Assembly: GCA_025996815.1 (NCBI GenBank)
Contig: BNTT01000094.1
Coordinates: 1-11,188 of the forward strand
Source of the DNA: Bacteroidia bacterium
GTDB lineage: Bacteria; Bacteroidota; Bacteroidia; Bacteroidales; Azobacteroidaceae
Direction of reading: 5' to 3'
DNA: 11,188 bases
Shown piece by piece: positions 5,437 through 11,188 of this stretch. A program made the position numbers and the translations under genes. The first letter of the stretch is position 1; each line of letters opens with the position of its first letter. The notes under the pieces were generated by a model. It ran no database searches. It was given only the letters and a program-made list of their open reading frames with translations, and was not told the origin of the DNA.

Positions 5437-6618
5437 ATGGAAAAGATTAATCGACGTAAGTTTTTGAAATTCTCTGCTTTGGCAGGGGCAGGCGCAGTTG
5501 TTGCGTCTCAGATGGTCGCTTGCAAAGCGGTAAAAGGTGCTGCAACGGCAAACGGCAAAATCCCGACCCGTATTTTGGGCAAGACGGGGATGGAGATTCC
5601 TGTTTTGAGTATGGGCGTGATGCGCGCAGACAATCCCGCCGTGGTGCGCGCGGCTTACAACTCGGGATTGACCCATTTTGATACCGCTCACGGCTATCAA
5701 AACGGTAAAAACGAGGAAATGCTCGGCGTATTCTTTAAGGATAAAGACCGCAGCACGTTCACCATCGCCACCAAAGGGAAGGGAAATCCCAAATCGGACA
5801 ATTTTGAAGCCGAATACGAGGAACTGCTCAACACCAGCCTCCGCCGCTTGCAGATGGACTATGTGGATATTTTCTATACCCACGCGCTGGACGATGTGGA
5901 AAGCGTCAGCAATCCGCGTATGCTCGCTATGCTGAAAAAATTCAAGGCGGAAGGCAAAATTCGCCACATCGGCTTTTCTACGCACGCCAACAAGCCGGAA
6001 CAAATCGATGAGGCTATCAAGACGGGTGTTTATGAAGTCTGTTTGGTCAGTTACAACTTCAAATTAGGTATTTTGCCCGAATTGAATGCCGCTATCCAAC
6101 GCGGCGTGGATGCCGGTATGGGTTTTGTGGCGATGAAAACGATGGTCGGCGGCGTGGAAAATGCTTCCGGCGACAAGAAAGTGGACGGTGCCGCCTGCCT
6201 GCGTTGGGCGTGGCAAAATCCGAATATCACGACGGCAATTCCGGGATTCACAAGTTTCGATTTGCTGGATAACTGTTTGGCAGCCGCTCATTCGCCGAAA
6301 CTGCAACAGTCTGATATTCAATATCTTGCAAGTCTGCAAGATAGCGATATGCTCTATTGCCAAAATTGCGGGCAATGCGCGAAGAGTTGCAGCAAGCATT
6401 TGGCGACCATCCCCACCATCATGCGGGCGTATATGTATAATTTCGGCTACAAAAATCCGGCACTGTCGAAAGAAACGCTGGTGGAATTGTCATTGACCGG
6501 CAACGAATGTTCGGGATGCTCGAAATGTACCGTCAAATGCCCGTCGGGCTTCAAGGTAGGCGACAAAATCGCCGCGATAACCCCAATTGTGAATGTACCC
6601 GATTATTTTTTAGCATAA
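5437..6618 (+). CDS. Tat-exported aldo/keto reductase with two C-terminal Fe-S motifs
   Basis: The ATG at 5437 gives 393 aa beginning MEKINRRKFLKFSALAGAGA, a twin-arginine signal (RR at 6-7). A cysteine at 29 (VAC) after the hydrophobic part could also be lipidated. The aldo/keto reductase barrel runs from about 44 to 290, with the tetrad in place: Asp82 and Tyr87 in FDTAHGYQNG, Lys113 in ATKGKG, His149 in YTHALDD. The C-terminus has Cys308-x2-Cys311-x2-Cys314-x3-Cys318 and Cys358-x2-Cys361-x2-Cys364-x3-Cys368-Pro, two [4Fe-4S] ligand sets of ferredoxin type. This is the iron-sulfur aldo/keto reductase type (COG1453-like), common in anaerobes; substrates are unknown. Tat export of a folded, cofactor-loaded enzyme fits. 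An in-frame TTG at 5398 would add 13 residues ahead of the Tat signal and was rejected. It forms an operon with the next gene (1-bp gap). Confidence 0.9.
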   Translation: MEKINRRKFLKFSALAGAGAVVASQMVACKAVKGAATANGKIPTRILGKTGMEIPVLSMGVMRADNPAVVRAAYNSGLTHFDTAHGYQNGKNEEMLGVFFKDKDRSTFTIATKGKGNPKSDNFEAEYEELLNTSLRRLQMDYVDIFYTHALDDVESVSNPRMLAMLKKFKAEGKIRHIGFSTHANKPEQIDEAIKTGVYEVCLVSYNFKLGILPELNAAIQRGVDAGMGFVAMKTMVGGVENASGDKKVDGAACLRWAWQNPNITTAIPGFTSFDLLDNCLAAAHSPKLQQSDIQYLASLQDSDMLYCQNCGQCAKSCSKHLATIPTIMRAYMYNFGYKNPALSKETLVELSLTGNECSGCSKCTVKCPSGFKVGDKIAAITPIVNVPDYFLA

Positions 6619-6619
6619 G

Positions 6620-7480
6620 ATGAAACATTTATATATTGCATTTTTAAGCCTGTCCTGCTTGGCGGGGCAGGCTTTTGCGCAGACTCCCAAGGAGTTGCAG
6701 GCAGCGTTGCCGGCGGTGGAAGGCTGGACGGTTTCGGCTGAAACAGAGGTGTTTAACCGCGACAACTTGTATGAACGCATCAACGGTGCCGCTCCGCTGT
6801 TTCTGGAAAATAATTTTCAGGAGATGACGAGTATGACCTACACGCAGGGCGACGCTTACATCACGATTCAGGCGTATCGCCACGCCACGCCCGAAGATGC
6901 CTTTGGAATGTATGCCTCCGAACGCTCGTCGGATATGACTTTTTATCCGGGCATCGGCGGCGAGGCGCAGGGCGATGAGTATGGGCTGTTCAGCTTTGCG
7001 GGCTGCATCTATCTGAAAATGGCGGCAAATGGCGAGTTGGAAGATTTCGCACCCGCCCTCAAGGCAATAGCCAAAGGTTTGACGGCAAAGATTGATGCCA
7101 ATGCCGGCTATCCCGACATTTTCCAATATTTCCCGCCGGACTATATGAAACCTCACACGCAGGCTTATATCACGCAGAACTACATCGGGCACGAGTTCCT
7201 AAAACCCGTTTATACCGCCAATTATGATATAGACGGTGCTGAGGTACAGGGATTTATCATCGACGGAAAAACAAAGGAAGGCGCGCAGAAGATACTGAGC
7301 GAATACCTGAAATTTACCAAGCAAACGACAGCGGCGAGCGAAAGCAAATTGCTGACGATTGAAGACCGATACAACGGCAAAATCCCCCTCGTGTGGCAGG
7401 GACAATACCTCTTCGGCGCGTTCAACGACACCGGCAGCGAGTTCCCGCGAGTGGTCTATGACTTTTTGAGGCAGTTGTAG
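6620..7480 (+). CDS. Exported DUF6599-like protein
   Basis: The 286-aa product has a signal peptide cut after residue 20 (QAFA-QT). The mature part begins with LPAVEGWTVSAETEVFNRDNLYERINGAAPLF (in pieces: a GW motif, then NLYERINGAA), the hallmark I recall for the DUF6599 family. DAFGMYASERS and an alternating beta/alpha pattern follow. No cofactor motif, lipobox or membrane helix is seen. The ATG lies 1 bp after the stop of the Fe-S aldo/keto reductase, so the two are surely co-transcribed and probably act in the same compartment. A partner, substrate-binding or maturation role is possible but not shown. It converges on thrB with only 18 bp between stop codons and no strong terminator. Family assignment is from memory of the motif. 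Confidence 0.75.
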   Translation: MKHLYIAFLSLSCLAGQAFAQTPKELQAALPAVEGWTVSAETEVFNRDNLYERINGAAPLFLENNFQEMTSMTYTQGDAYITIQAYRHATPEDAFGMYASERSSDMTFYPGIGGEAQGDEYGLFSFAGCIYLKMAANGELEDFAPALKAIAKGLTAKIDANAGYPDIFQYFPPDYMKPHTQAYITQNYIGHEFLKPVYTANYDIDGAEVQGFIIDGKTKEGAQKILSEYLKFTKQTTAASESKLLTIEDRYNGKIPLVWQGQYLFGAFNDTGSEFPRVVYDFLRQL

Positions 7481-7498
7481 GCGGGCGTTATTTTATTC

Positions 7499-8356
7499 TC
7501 AAAGTACCCGCGCCCCTTGCGCATCCGCTTGCAATTCAATGACTTGCGCATCGAATTTTGCTAAATTTTCACGAATGTCTGCCGCGTATTCCTTGGGGCT
7601 TAGCACCAAGATAGTGGGACCTGCACCGCTCAAAACGCAGGCATACGCGCCGCATTCGTGCGAAATTTTTCGGACTTCCTCCAATTCCGGCACGAGGGCA
7701 TCGCGGTATTTTTCGTGAAAACGGTCTTCTTCCATCAGTTTGCCCGCCAGTTTGAGGTTGCCGGTTGTCAGGCTTGCCACCATCACGTTGGAAATTGCGG
7801 ATGCCGTGACCGCCTCCGGAAAATCAATCGTCTTGGGCAATACCCCGCGTGAAACGGCTGTAGGCAGGCTGTAATTCGGGACGAAGGCAATGTAGGCACA
7901 ATCCGGAGCCGCCATCGGCGCATAGTCGAGTTTGCCGTTTTGGAAGCAACCGACCACTAATCCACCCAGAATGGCGGGTGCCACATTGTCGGGGTGTCCC
8001 TCCATTTTGGATGCGAAATTAAGCATCTCGTGCTTGCTCAGTTCCAGATGAGCCAGCTCGTTGGCAAGCAAAATGCCCCCAACGATGGCGGTGGAACTAC
8101 TGCCCAAACCGCGTGTCAGCGGCACATTTGACTTCATCACAATCCTGCGCGGCGGCAAATTAGGCGCAAGCGAAAGGGCGGTTTTAACAATTAAATTCGT
8201 TTCATCCTTCGGAATGCCCGCACCAAAATCCGAAACAATCACCCACTTGTCAGTGCGCTCCAACACATCCAATTCAAGATACAAATTGAGCGCAACCCCA
8301 ATACTGTCGAACCCACAGCCCAAATTCGCCGATGTAGCCGGCACAATTATTTTCAT
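7499..8356 (-). CDS. thrB: Homoserine kinase
   Basis: Phosphorylates L-homoserine with ATP to O-phosphohomoserine, the substrate of threonine synthase, in the cytoplasm. It is a GHMP-family kinase: motif 1 PATSANLGCGFD at 6-17, the phosphate loop PLTRGLGSSS at 79-88, EGHPDNVAPA, and the C-terminal CGAYACVLSGAGPT at about 235-248. The 285-aa length is normal. I chose the ATG at 8356-8354 because it overlaps the thrC stop as ATGA and puts the family's usual start (MKIIVPATSANLG) at the N terminus. An in-frame ATG at 8368 would add four residues (MFKN). It is translationally coupled to thrC and transcribed from the promoter at 9814-9784. Gene order is thrC-thrB here, and no thrA is in the window. 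Confidence 0.93.
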   Translation of the reverse strand: MKIIVPATSANLGCGFDSIGVALNLYLELDVLERTDKWVIVSDFGAGIPKDETNLIVKTALSLAPNLPPRRIVMKSNVPLTRGLGSSSTAIVGGILLANELAHLELSKHEMLNFASKMEGHPDNVAPAILGGLVVGCFQNGKLDYAPMAAPDCAYIAFVPNYSLPTAVSRGVLPKTIDFPEAVTASAISNVMVASLTTGNLKLAGKLMEEDRFHEKYRDALVPELEEVRKISHECGAYACVLSGAGPTILVLSPKEYAADIRENLAKFDAQVIELQADAQGARVL

Positions 8357-9762
8357 ATTTTTAAACATTTTTTTATTTCATCTTTCTCAATCACCCCCGT
8401 ATGTAGCACCTTTTTATTTGCCAAATCCTTGATATTTTTGGGAATTTCACAACCCGTTTTGCCATAGAGAGCCGCCGCATAATCCGCCGCATTTTCATTG
8501 TATATGGCGTGATAGACATCTTGCGGAAATTTGTAGGGCGATGCGGTCGACAAAATGACGGTTTTATTTTCAAACGGATGCTTTTCATACACCGAAAAAG
8601 CCACGGCTGTGTGCGTGTCGATGAGGTAGTGATGCTGCGTGTATGCTGTTTTGATGGCGTTTTTCGTTTCTTCCTCCGTTGCGAAATCCGCGACGAATGT
8701 TTCTTGAATTTTTTCTAATTGCTGCCGACCAATTTTAAACATACCTCTGGCTGATAAATCGCGCATCAGACCGGCAATAGCCTCCGCATCGCCGTCATAG
8801 ACATCGAAAAGCAGGCGTTCGAGATTGCTGGACACGAGGATGTCCATTGAGGGCGAAATTGTTTTGTGAAATTCGCGCTTGATGCTATATTCGCCCGTTT
8901 GGAGAAAATCGGTCAACACGTGATTCTTGTTGGAGGCGCAAACCAATTGAGCAATCGGCAACCCCATCTTCTTGGCATAATAGCCCGCCAAAATATCACC
9001 AAAATTGCCTGTGGGCACAATGAAATTGACTTTTTCATTCGCTTTTGCCACCGAAAAATAGCTCGAAAAATAATACACAATTTGCGGCATCAGTCGCCCC
9101 CAATTGATGGAATTGGCGGACGAAAACAGGACATTTGGCTTGGATTTCAAGTAGTTGCCATCGTTGAAAAGTTTTTTTACGGCGGTTTGTGCATCATCAA
9201 AATTGCCTTTAATCGCGAAAACAGCCACATTATTGCCCTCCTGCGTCACCATTTGCAACTTTTGAGTATCCGAAACGCCATCTTGCGGGTAAAAAACGGC
9301 TATTCGGGTCTGCGGCACATTCGCAAAACCCTCCAGCGCAGCCTTCCCCGTGTCGCCGGAGGTGGCTACCAAAATCACAATCTCAGCACTCTCATTCCGG
9401 TTTTTCAGAGCCTGAGTGAGCAATCGCGGCAAAATTTGCAACGCCACATCCTTGAAAGCAGACGTTTTCCCGTGCCACAATTCCAAAAAACTCAATTGGT
9501 CGGATATTTTAGTCAGCACCGATGGATTGAAATCGCTATACGTCTGTCGTACAATCGTTTGAACATCATTTTTTTCAAAATCAGTCAAAAATTGACAGAA
9601 AATGGCACTCGCCATCTCAATATAAGTTTCGCTGCCGGAAAATTTAATTTGGGGAAAATCCACCGGCACAAAAAGCCCGCCATCATCAGCCAAGCCCTTT
9701 ATCAGCACCTCGCTGCTGTGATATTTGCGCTGTGCGCTGTCTCGTGTTGAAATATAGTCCAT
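8353..9762 (-). CDS. thrC: Threonine synthase
   Basis: PLP enzyme converting O-phosphohomoserine and water to threonine and phosphate, the last step of threonine synthesis. The 469-aa size and the N-terminal MDYISTRDSAQRKYHSSEVL with GLADDGGLFVP fit the long (bacterial/fungal-type) class. HGKTSAFKDVALQ carries the PLP lysine (Lys104), and SGDTG (135-139) is the phosphate-binding loop. PTGNFGDILAGYYAKKMGLP is the second cofactor-binding region. The ATG at 9762 was chosen over an upstream TTG at 9813, because the latter lies on the promoter's -33 box and the family starts at MDYIST-like sequences. The gene overlaps thrB by 4 bp and has its own promoter about 22 bp upstream of the start. All key residues look intact. 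Confidence 0.95.
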   Translation of the reverse strand: MDYISTRDSAQRKYHSSEVLIKGLADDGGLFVPVDFPQIKFSGSETYIEMASAIFCQFLTDFEKNDVQTIVRQTYSDFNPSVLTKISDQLSFLELWHGKTSAFKDVALQILPRLLTQALKNRNESAEIVILVATSGDTGKAALEGFANVPQTRIAVFYPQDGVSDTQKLQMVTQEGNNVAVFAIKGNFDDAQTAVKKLFNDGNYLKSKPNVLFSSANSINWGRLMPQIVYYFSSYFSVAKANEKVNFIVPTGNFGDILAGYYAKKMGLPIAQLVCASNKNHVLTDFLQTGEYSIKREFHKTISPSMDILVSSNLERLLFDVYDGDAEAIAGLMRDLSARGMFKIGRQQLEKIQETFVADFATEEETKNAIKTAYTQHHYLIDTHTAVAFSVYEKHPFENKTVILSTASPYKFPQDVYHAIYNENAADYAAALYGKTGCEIPKNIKDLANKKVLHTGVIEKDEIKKCLKI

Positions 9763-9783
9763 CTTCTTCCTGAATTTTTGCTG

Positions 9784-9814
9784 CAAATGTAGTGATTTAT
9801 TTGCAATATTCAAA
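9784..9814 (-). promoter_or_regulatory. Promoter of the thrC-thrB operon
   Basis: On the minus strand, TTTG at 9814-9811 and TACATTTG at 9791-9784 are separated by 19 nt, matching the Bacteroidetes consensus. Transcription should start near 9778, leaving a very short leader (about 15-20 nt) before the ATG at 9762. There is therefore no room for a threonine attenuator or riboswitch. Confidence 0.7.
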
Positions 9815-9825
9815 AAAATGCCATA

Positions 9826-9850
9826 AAAAATCGTACCTCGGATGATTTTT
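9826..9850 (-). terminator. Weak A/T hairpin between the XRE gene and thrC
   Basis: AAAAATC (9826-9832) and GATTTTT (9844-9850) form a 7-bp inverted repeat with an 11-nt loop. It lies just after the XRE stop on the minus strand, and the following bases on that strand are T-rich. It may end the XRE transcript before the thrC promoter. The stem is short and A/T-rich, so this is tentative. Confidence 0.35.
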
Positions 9851-9856
9851 GCCCAT

Positions 9857-10315
9857 TTACCCCCTCTTTACATCCGATATTATCTGGACGGCAATCTGCT
9901 TCAGCAATGACTCTATCTGCTTTTGCATATTGAGTATTTCTGCCAGCAGCGACAAGATTGTGGCACCATTTGCAGCATTGCTTTTCGAAGCATCGCTCAC
10001 TTGGTCTGCTGTTACTACTGCCGGTGGCTCCACCAATGCCTCCGCCATTGCCTTTCTCTTTTCTGCGGCAGCATCCCGGATTTGCTGCGACTGTAGTTTT
10101 GACTGGTAAACTAATGCCTCCAATGTGGCAAGCGTTTCGTTTAGACATTCGGCAATCCGAATCAACCGGCTCTGTTTAATGTCCGGATTACTCAAAACGC
10201 GAATCATCCCATTTTCGTGCATTCCAAGGTGTTGCGCCAATTGGCGTTTAGTTATACCTTTTTCAAGTAATAGTTTACCGAAATTAGTTAACTGAATTGT
10301 TGAAATTTCGCTCAT
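9857..10315 (-). CDS. XRE-type helix-turn-helix regulator with helical tail
   Basis: A 152-aa protein with ATG at 10315. Residues about 12-66 (FGKLLLEKGITKRQLAQHLG, then a recognition-helix region NGMIRVLSNPDI, then SRLIRIAECLNETLATLEAL) read as a Cro/CI-type helix-turn-helix. The rest is two charged helices joined by an EPPAVVTADQ linker: about 67-92 rich in K/Q/R/A, and a C-terminal ILSLLAEILNMQKQIESLLK that looks like a coiled-coil dimerisation segment. It is probably a small DNA-binding dimer, perhaps autoregulatory, since several palindromes surround its promoter. It lies between the thr operon and a decayed mobile-element gene, so it may be a leftover regulator of that element or a host transcription factor. 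Target genes unknown. Confidence 0.7.
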   Translation of the reverse strand: MSEISTIQLTNFGKLLLEKGITKRQLAQHLGMHENGMIRVLSNPDIKQSRLIRIAECLNETLATLEALVYQSKLQSQQIRDAAAEKRKAMAEALVEPPAVVTADQVSDASKSNAANGATILSLLAEILNMQKQIESLLKQIAVQIISDVKRG

Positions 10316-10327
10316 TTTTGTTTAATT

Positions 10328-10343
10328 TTTAGTAAATACTAAA
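10328..10343. promoter_or_regulatory. Inverted repeat in the XRE leader (possible operator)
   Basis: TTTAGTA and TACTAAA flank a 2-bp centre (TTTAGTAAATACTAAA), 12 bp upstream of the XRE start codon and within the inferred 5' leader. The size and position suit an autorepressor site for a small HTH protein, but binding is only an inference. Confidence 0.4.
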
Positions 10344-10368
10344 CCAATTTTGTTAAATTGCCGCATTC

Positions 10369-10380
10369 ATTTTGCAAAAT
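10369..10380. promoter_or_regulatory. Palindrome ATTTTGCAAAAT at the XRE transcription start
   Basis: A perfect 12-bp palindrome next to the expected start site of the XRE promoter (-7 box at 10395-10388). It is identical to the palindrome at 186-197. A repressor bound here would block initiation, so this is a candidate autoregulatory site. Confidence 0.4.
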
Positions 10381-10387
10381 AACCGTG

Positions 10388-10419
10388 CAAATATAATAAT
10401 AATTATTCATTCCACCAAA
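10388..10419 (-). promoter_or_regulatory. Promoter of the XRE-type regulator
   Basis: TATATTTG at 10395-10388 fits TAnnTTTG, and TTTG at 10419-10416 is a good -33 box, 20 nt apart. It would give a leader of about 65 nt containing the two palindromes at 10369-10380 and 10328-10343. Confidence 0.55.
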
Positions 10420-10420
10420 T

Positions 10421-10463
10421 AAAATGCGTACTTTTCACATATTTTTGTAAATATACGCATTTT
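10421..10463. repeat. Spaced 10-bp inverted repeat beside the XRE promoter
   Basis: AAAATGCGTA (10421-10430) and TACGCATTTT (10454-10463) are a perfect inverted pair with a 23-bp A/T-rich spacer, directly adjacent to the -33 box of the XRE promoter. Two half-sites about three helical turns apart could bind a dimer pair or form a loop. It could also be a remnant of the decayed element that ends at 10495. Confidence 0.45.
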
Positions 10464-10494
10464 TATTGACATAACCTAATTTTTGCAAAAAAAA

Positions 10495-11068
10495 TCAACC
10501 ATTTCCGTATTCACGAAACCCACCATATCCTAATTCCGGAGTATTTAAAAATGGGACGGTATCAATGAAATACAATGTATTTTTGTCTATAAACAGGAGC
10601 AAAGAATGTTCCTCCGGTTTCTTTTGTGGCTCCATAAGTTTCAGTAAACCCTATAAGTTCCAAAGCAGTGTCGCTGAAAAGATAATCTTCACGGTACACA
10701 CGACTTTCCATGGTAACATCATCATTGATGAGTTTCCACTTGTCAATAGTTTCAGGGGAAATCCAAATACTCTCTTTTTTAGCGTATTCTTTTAGGATGC
10801 TTTCCTGTCGTTCGCGCGTATTGCTTTGTTGAGTGCCGTTTGCATCAACATCTCCTCGTAAGAGTAATGATGCTTCGACATTTCTGCGACCGCCCTCAAT
10901 GCGTCCCAATTCCTCTTCCGGTGATAAGCATTTAATCCTGTACTCGCCTGAAAGTATTCCATCTGTTTGCTTTTTAAGTTCGCCATAATCTATCACTCCT
11001 TTGTCATTTATTATCGGCACAAAGTTACTGCTTTTTTCTGAATTAGACAAATTTTTTCCGCGGTAAGT
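10495..11068 (-). pseudogene. Decayed polyvalent-protein-kinase-like gene of a mobile element
   Basis: The main frame (11068 to 10562) holds GELKKQTDGILSGEYRIK, EEELGRIEGGRRNVEASLLL and RERQESILKEYAKKESIWI, then YLFSDTALELIGFTE near its end. These recall the start and a later segment of the putative polyvalent protein kinase family of Bacteroidetes conjugative elements and phages. The nucleotide-binding part expected between them is missing, so the gene looks internally deleted. There is no ATG start: the frame opens after a TGA at 11071-11069, and the first start-like codon is a TTG at 11050. After the TGA at 10564-10562, a shift of one base opens DTVPFLNTPELGYGGF and a few more residues to a TGA at 10497-10495, which reads like the lost C terminus. 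All three defects point to a dead gene. The longest intact frame is 10562-11050 (162 aa). Family recognition is from memory. Confidence 0.6.
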
Positions 11069-11095
11069 TCAATTAGTAACTGCGAAAAATCACTA

Positions 11096-11123
11096 TTACG
11101 AGCAACCTAAATTTTGCTCGTAA
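11096..11123. repeat. 10-bp inverted repeat with 8-nt loop
   Basis: TTACGAGCAA (11096-11105) and TTGCTCGTAA (11114-11123) pair perfectly around CCTAAATT. It lies upstream of the decayed gene on the minus strand, and no T-run follows on either strand. It could be a terminator without a U-tract, a recombination or attachment site, or an operator. I see no gene in 11072-11188. Confidence 0.45.
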
Positions 11124-11188
11124 ATAGAAAGCAACGACCGAAGGATAAAACTTCAAAAAGCGACAAAAGTAAAAAACAGAGAGAAAAG

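Noticed and set aside
7481..7511. Bidirectional terminator between the convergent DUF6599-like gene and thrB
   Set aside because: Only a 5-bp GCGGG/CCCGC pairing is seen, partly inside thrB, with no adequate stem or T-run.
8866..9750. 294-codon plus-strand frame antisense to thrC
   Set aside because: It is a shadow of the threonine synthase frame; its product shows no domain and no promoter precedes it.
9763..9783. Threonine attenuator or riboswitch upstream of thrC
   Set aside because: The leader between the promoter and the start is only about 20 nt, too short for either, and holds no leader peptide.
9763..9813. Upstream TTG extension of threonine synthase
   Set aside because: It overlaps the promoter boxes, and the family start is at MDYISTR.
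10792..10986. 64-codon minus-strand frame MANLKSKQMEYFQAST inside the decayed kinase-like gene
   Set aside because: It overlaps the frame with the recognisable GGRRNVEAS segment in another phase and shows no family pattern of its own.

Overview
The window looks like a Bacteroidetes (Bacteroidales-like) chromosome. Five promoters fit the Bacteroidetes pattern of a TTG/TTTG box, a 19-21 nt gap and TAnnTTTG. Most genes start after A/T-rich leaders without a Shine-Dalgarno sequence, and several signal peptides end in the typical A-Q. Gene-rich regions appear to have medium GC, while 4230-4994 is clearly more AT-rich. I saw no rRNA, tRNA, CRISPR array or intact transposase.

Left part (1-5000). 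A divergent promoter region (49-260) separates the first codons of a minus-strand gene (48 to 1) from a plus-strand run of envelope genes. These are an exported CAP-domain protein whose start sits next to a 10-C homopolymer, a 55-aa lipoprotein, a 201-aa LPP20-like lipoprotein, and an exported protein with an LPP20-like N-terminal domain, a coiled coil and about nine TPRs. They are followed by an AT-rich gene for a cytoplasmic caspase/CHAT-like protein with an apparent His-Cys dyad, closed by a strong terminator (5038-5073). The close spacing of the first genes suggests one operon. The TPR/peptidase pair is the most likely uncharacterised system here.

Middle (5000-7480). A 206-bp foldback, MITE-like element with perfect 21-bp inverted ends lies just upstream of a promoter. 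That promoter drives a Tat-exported aldo/keto reductase with two Fe-S motifs and, 1 bp later, an exported DUF6599-like protein.

Right part (7481-11188, all minus strand). thrC and thrB, the last two steps of threonine synthesis, overlap by ATGA behind their own promoter. Upstream are a small XRE-type regulator with several palindromes around its promoter, and a decayed gene resembling the polyvalent-protein kinase family of Bacteroidetes mobile elements. That gene lacks a clear start, appears internally deleted and is frameshifted, which points to an old mobile element at this edge.

All family assignments come from reading motifs and remembered family patterns; no database search was run.
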